Below, piece by piece: positions 59,280 through 64,000 of a DNA stretch of 64,000 nt; position 1 is the stretch's first letter, and each line of letters starts with the position of its first letter. The position numbers were made by a program, and so were the translations under genes. The notes below the pieces were generated by a model. It saw only the letters and a program-made list of their open reading frames with translations, was not told where the DNA came from and did not search any database. The stretch is from NCBI GenBank assembly GCA_013397115.1, contig VWZW01001414.1, forward strand, positions 496,001-560,000, read 5' to 3'. The DNA comes from Edolisoma coerulescens (taxonomy: Eukaryota; Chordata; Aves; Passeriformes; Campephagidae).

Positions 59280-59320
59280 GTTACCGTGGCAACCGGCATC
59301 TCCGACATTGCCATGGGAAC
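59280..59320. promoter_or_regulatory. pair of RFX-type X-box motifs in CACNG4 intron 1
   Basis: Positions 59280-59293 read GTTACCGTGGCAAC, a full match to the RFX X-box consensus GTNRCCNNRGYAAC. A second copy at 59307-59320 matches 12 of 14 consensus positions. The two sit 27 bp apart, about 200 bp downstream of exon 1, still in the CpG island. The sequence match is direct; binding by RFX proteins is inferred. Confidence 0.5.
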
Positions 59321-59335
59321 CGGCGGCGGGATGCG

Positions 59336-59380
59336 GAGCGCTGCCCAGGGGAGCGCTGCCCAGGGGAGCGCTGCCCACGG
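59336..59380 (+). repeat. 15-bp tandem repeat, unit GAGCGCTGCCCAGGG
   Basis: Three adjacent units (59336-59350, 59351-59365, 59366-59380), the third with one change. It lies in CACNG4 intron 1 just after the X-box pair. Confidence 0.88.
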
Positions 59381-60627
59381 GGGCGACCTCGCTCCGCGGT
59401 CATCGCCGGGGCTTCGGGGCTTTGGGGGCTCCTGGCGGGGTCGGGGCTTTTGGGTGCTTTGGGGCGCACCTGAGCCCTGCAGGCTTCGGGGCTGGGTTCC
59501 CCCCCGGGACTTTGGCTTTAGGAGCTTTGGAGCTCAACCACAGCTCTCGGGCAGGACAGCGGGAACTCCAGTTCCTCCCAGTCTGCCCTCAGACAGAGAC
59601 ACTGGGAGCTCGGGTGAAGGTGGTGTTGCCACCGCTCAGGTGCCTCCGTGTGGACTCGGGGTTACTTAACACAGCCCGAGGGCCAGGCTGAAGGACAGTA
59701 ACGATAAAAAGATGGGTGTTTTAGCGGCTGGGCTGGGCAGCAGGACCCCGCTCCCCGCAGAGGCCGAGCATGTGGCTCCCGCTCTGAAAATGGAGTTGCG
59801 GAGAAGGCGCGGCGGTAACTGCCGGGACAAAGAAGCACATGGGTGTTGCGAGGATTTGGCAGAGCAGGTCGCAAAGCCCAGATGGGAAACAACATCTGCC
59901 AGCCGAGAGCGCGGGGCTCTGACCGTGGGAAAGCGGCACATCCCCGGGAAAGGCACACGCGCTGGCAGTGGGGGCCGTGGCCACGGTGGCTCTGAAGCTC
60001 CTCACCTGCTGGTCCATTCTGTCTGTGAACAGCCAACAGAGCCTCCGTGGTGCTGGAGGAAAGGGAGAGTAGGGGGCAAAGGGAGAGCAGAGGAACGCTG
60101 GTGACTTGTGCCGAGCTGCTTTGTGGCTCGTGGGGGTGGGGGCACAGCGGAGCCCTTCTCCCCACAGGGATGCACTTGGCGGCCGGGCTGCTGTGCACCC
60201 AATTCCATCAGCACGGCTTAGCACACGGGAACTTCGCAAACCTGGCTTTGTGCTTTATTCCAAATGACAGACGGCTCAGCCCAGACGAGCCCAGCTCTGG
60301 TTCAGAGAAGCAGCTGTGTTCAGATGGGTTTTTTTCTCCCCAGAAAAGGCTGTGGCGTGGTAGAAAACACCTCATTCCCACGTCTGTTCTCATCTTCTCC
60401 TTTAGCTAATGATTCAAGGCTACAGTGTAACATGATTTTTCTCTTAAAATACTAGATTTGCTACCTAGTAATAGTAGGCATACATGGAAGAGCTGTAGGA
60501 AAAGGAAATATTTTTAGATGCTAAAGAGAGAAAGAATTATTGAAATGTGAAGGTTTATGGGTAATAGCAATGCTTGGCTTTATGACTCTTAAAGGAAATC
60601 TAACTCTCAGCATGGGCTTTTATGGCA

Positions 60628-60720
60628 CCTGGAAAACGAGGGCTTACATCTGAGAGCTCCTGAGTTTGCTTGAGAGATGCTGAGCATCCTCCACTTGAAC
60701 TGAATCTTGTGATCTTCACT
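60628..60720 (-). repeat. possible ancient amniote dispersed repeat
   Basis: On the reverse strand the segment carries 'ggaggatgctcagcatctct' followed by 'gcaaactcagg', resembling a dispersed repeat I recall from turtle, crocodile and bird genomes (a 'gagggtgctcagcacct' core). I cannot name the family with certainty. Confidence 0.3.
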
Positions 60721-63700
60721 GAGCTTGTTCTAAGTGTCTTCAGCCTCCATTTTTCATGGAAAATAAGTTTGTTTGCATCTTGCAGGAGTTGCTGAGCTTG
60801 CTCAGCTAGGCTGGACCGGTCAGGAAAAATCCCCGAGTTTCCCAATGTCAGGATTTCTGTGTGGTCTCCCAGTAACACCATTCATAGAAGTGAACTGCAG
60901 CTTCGACTGAAACTGGTGGAATTTCTGGCTTGATTTCACCTGGGCTTAAGTCAGAACTTTATTTAGGAGAACAGCAGTCAGGGGAGCTGTGAGGAGCGGG
61001 CAGTGTTGAAGCAGGTCCCAGTAACACGGCCGAGCTCCGGCCTCGCTGCATCACTGGGCAGCGCCGGTGCCCTCCTGGCACTCGCCAGGGTATTTGCTGA
61101 ACAGTTGCACCCAGGAGCTGTGTGCAAGTAAAGCTCAAACCCCCATCAGTTTAGGGGATAAAAAGGCATTTCATGGGATGCATCAATCAAACAGCAAGGG
61201 AGCTGTTCTGCTCAAAATTCAAATGCTCATAATCAAATTATAAAGTTACAATTTTTAAAGTTGTCAAATATGTGCTAAGAATGCCCAATTTGAGAAAGCT
61301 GTCATCTGTTCACAGAGATGAGGAGCAGAGACTACATTCTCTCCTCTTTTTTCAGTATGTTCTGTTTTGTAAGATAAAATCTATAGATACATTAAATTAT
61401 TCATGTTTTAAACCATACCATGGGACTTGGATTCCAACATGGAACCATTCCTTTGTTTTATAAAATAATAAAACCATTTCCAGAAGCTGATTTAAAACAA
61501 CACTCTCTTGACCATTTCAGAGCCTCACTCATTTGAAGTGGCTGAGTCTTTTAGTAATATAAAGGTAATATTGCAATTCTGAGGAGATACATAGCAGGAA
61601 CATAACTTCGGTTATGGATTTTTATATGTGATTAAATGGTCTGGCTTCAAACCTATTTTTAGAAATCTTCTGGTGTTTTGGAGAAATAATTGTAAAAACC
61701 ACCTTAATTTATTTTAATGGTCTTTATTGCCATTTCACTCTTATGTCAAAAAGACAAATCTGAGACACATATGTGCAGAAGCTGAAAATGCCTTAAACAG
61801 CCTCTGAAATTGCTTTTGACATACATAAAGCATTTCGCTAAGCAAATTTCAGGTCAATTGAAATTTCCCAGTAAAATCTTTCTCAACTCTATCCATAAAA
61901 CAATCTGTATGCTGAATTTTGAGCAATCACCTGTTCAGTAGCCCCAGTTCCCAGATTTCAAACAAAATTGCTGAAACAGGATGTAAAAGGATAACCTTAT
62001 AATTCAATTATCAGGTGCTCCTCAATGTTTTCCTGATTTTCTTTTAAACAATATTATGCAACAAATTGGCATCATAATTGGAGTGATACAGCTTAGGGAT
62101 CAAGCATATTATCTTTGTTTGGAGCTGCAGGGGTGAAATCATGTTTCAGTACTAGTAGTTGATACTACTATGGAGCTTAGTCACTCAAGAAGCAGCGTTA
62201 ATGATACATCAGTCAAACTTTTGCCTGTCTAATCCCAATTTTGTTCTTTTAGCATGTTTGTCAAAGGTGGAGGTAGGAGGTTCATTGAGTGGATTTTAAA
62301 TAATGGCACTGTTTCTGCGTGGATTTTTAAAAGTTATATCCAAGGTAATTGCCTTCAGTTGGAAACTGGAATGATTCCTGGTGTGGATGTGCAGAACAGA
62401 AGTGGCTGAGCCTCTGCAGAAGACGGCCCAGGGGCTCCCTGGCAAAGCTGGGGTTTGGTTCTCTGGGCCCAAGACAACCACAATAACTGCAGCCTTGGCA
62501 GCTGAAGTTAAAATGTCACCAGAGCAGGGAGTTTCTGACGGAGCCCCCATGCAGCCAATCAACCTGAAACCTGCACCCCAGCCCACAAATTCACAAGAAG
62601 AGCAAATCAGCCCCGTGTCAGGTGGCTGCTGTTCTGTTCCATGTCCACACTCGAGCTGTGGTGGCTGTCACAAGCTGTGGGTCCCTGGGTGCAGAGCAGG
62701 GTCTTGCAAACACAGCAAATGCTGTCTCCTGTGAATAACCATTTTGTGGTCAACCTAACCCGAGAAAGGGGGATTAAACCACTCTGATTTCCCAGCAGCC
62801 CCTATTCCTACGGGAAATGTGCAGCACAGCTTCGTAAGCCTTGCACAGTCTTACGAGGAGGATCTGATTAAAGTATTTGCCTAGGAAAAAACAATGTTAA
62901 AAACACCACTTTATCCACTGAAACTGCTTATCTTGGTGAACAATCGTGCTGAAGTTAATAGGACAGCTCACAATAGAGCGCTCTGCCGGCTCTGTGACAT
63001 CAAGATAGGAAATCAAGTAATGCACTTGTAATTTAAATTTATTCAAAGAGTATTTTATTAAACACTTCAGCATATGAATCTCTTTGAACCCATTGTGTCT
63101 ACTTCTTTTAGTATTCCCTGTTTGCCATTTACTTTTCAAGTGGTGCAATTGGCTATTTCATTCACGTGGGCCCACGTGTCCTTCCTGGCTGCGTGGCTGG
63201 AACATTTATAATGGGGAGGAAGGATCGAGTAAATCATTTATGATTTGAAAACTTGCACAAACGCACATTTGCACAATTATTTGCGAGTCTTCCAGCTTGG
63301 ATGAATGCGCACAAACACGGGAACTGCGGCACCCGCATGCGCTGCTTCCATGGATACTCCTGAAAACAAAATAAAAATGCTTATACCAATGTTTGAGGCA
63401 AGCAAATAGAGGCAGGCTGCTATCCATCAATACTGCAAATTCATGGCTCATCCAAAAAGAATGAATATTCCTTAGTATTCTCCAAGCACAGCTATGAAGC
63501 TCCAGCACCACCACTGTTTGTAATAAACTGAATACAATGCAAACTTTTTCTTCCAATTCTGTGGCCAAAGTGTTAATTGGTGTAGAGCAAATGTTAAATC
63601 ACTCTAAGATCAGGCATGACCTGCCTTGGAGGTTGTGTCCACAGGCACATTAAGAGGTGGTTGCTCTTCTCAGTCTTTGCAGGCACTTGAGCCTGTGCTC

Positions 63701-64000
63701 ACACTGTGAAAGAAAAGTGGTTGCAAATGGAGAATACACAGATGGGTGTCTCTGCTCTGAAAAACTTGTTTTGTGATGCCACGGCCTATTTCTAGGACAA
63801 TATATACGTATTATTGCACTCCTGAACTTTCACCCATGAATCTTTCAACACAAGCATAAACCCATTAGTGAAGGGCTTTGCTGAGATTCTGCCCATGTTT
63901 TCACTCTTGCATTCCATACGTCCTGCTCTTACCATCTCCGTTTCCTTGGTAAAACACAAGCTCTTGGGAAGGTCCATGTGCTTTACTCACAGTTTTTAAG

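Larger units (their letters stand above)
58450..59420 (+). promoter_or_regulatory. CACNG4: CpG island and promoter/5'UTR region of CACNG4
   Basis: Dense CpG begins abruptly after a CR1 fragment that ends near 58451 and continues through exon 1 to about 59420 in intron 1. A 96-base gap interrupts it. The transcription start cannot be placed and no TATA box is evident. The 3' flank holds two RFX X-box-like motifs and a short 15-bp tandem array. Confidence 0.75.
59085..64000 (+). other. CACNG4: CACNG4 intron 1 (5' part)
   Basis: No further CACNG4 exon is seen before the window ends; the next conserved coding segment (beginning with the YKG-type sequence after the Gly75 codon) was not found. The first 400 bp are GC-rich with short tandem repeats. 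From about 60400 the sequence is AT-rich and without recognisable genes; an old dispersed repeat may lie at 60628-60720 on the reverse strand. Confidence 0.8.

Overview
The window is vertebrate nuclear DNA, most likely from a bird. Two things point there. It contains CR1 retrotransposon 3' ends that carry the typical ATTCTATG-like terminal repeats. It also contains two exon-intron structured TARP genes in the order CACNG5 then CACNG4 on one strand, as in the conserved amniote PRKCA-CACNG5-CACNG4-CACNG1 block. The species cannot be fixed from sequence alone.

Layout. Positions 1-9430 are upstream intergenic or flanking DNA with no recognisable exon; they hold one old MIR-like SINE at about 761-905. 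At about 9430-11050 lies a polypurine tract followed by a CpG island broken by an 832-base assembly gap. A strong splice donor at 10588 suggests that the untranslated first exon of CACNG5 sits here. From 10588 to 21685 is the presumed 5'UTR intron. CACNG5 is complete: five coding exons between 21715 and 24970, 275 codons plus stop, with all splice sites GT-AG and all phases consistent. Positions 24971-58340 are a 33 kb intergenic stretch with one CR1, several AT-rich stretches that look like conserved non-coding elements, and small repeats. A truncated reverse-strand CR1 then abuts the CpG island of CACNG4, which is broken by a 96-base gap. The first coding exon of CACNG4 is 58862-59084. The rest, to 64000, is the start of its intron 1; its other exons lie beyond the window.

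Biology. Both genes encode four-pass, claudin-fold auxiliary subunits of AMPA-type glutamate receptors (TARPs). CACNG5 is gamma-5, a type II TARP, and CACNG4 is gamma-4, a type I TARP. They are paralogues from ancient tandem duplication and probably share neural regulatory DNA across the intergenic region.

I found no CRISPR array, operon, tRNA, rRNA or undescribed multi-gene system. The most specific new observations are a pair of RFX X-box motifs just inside CACNG4 intron 1, a short upstream ORF overlapping the CACNG4 start codon, a CR1 fragment beside the CACNG4 promoter, and an unusually readable MIR-like SINE.
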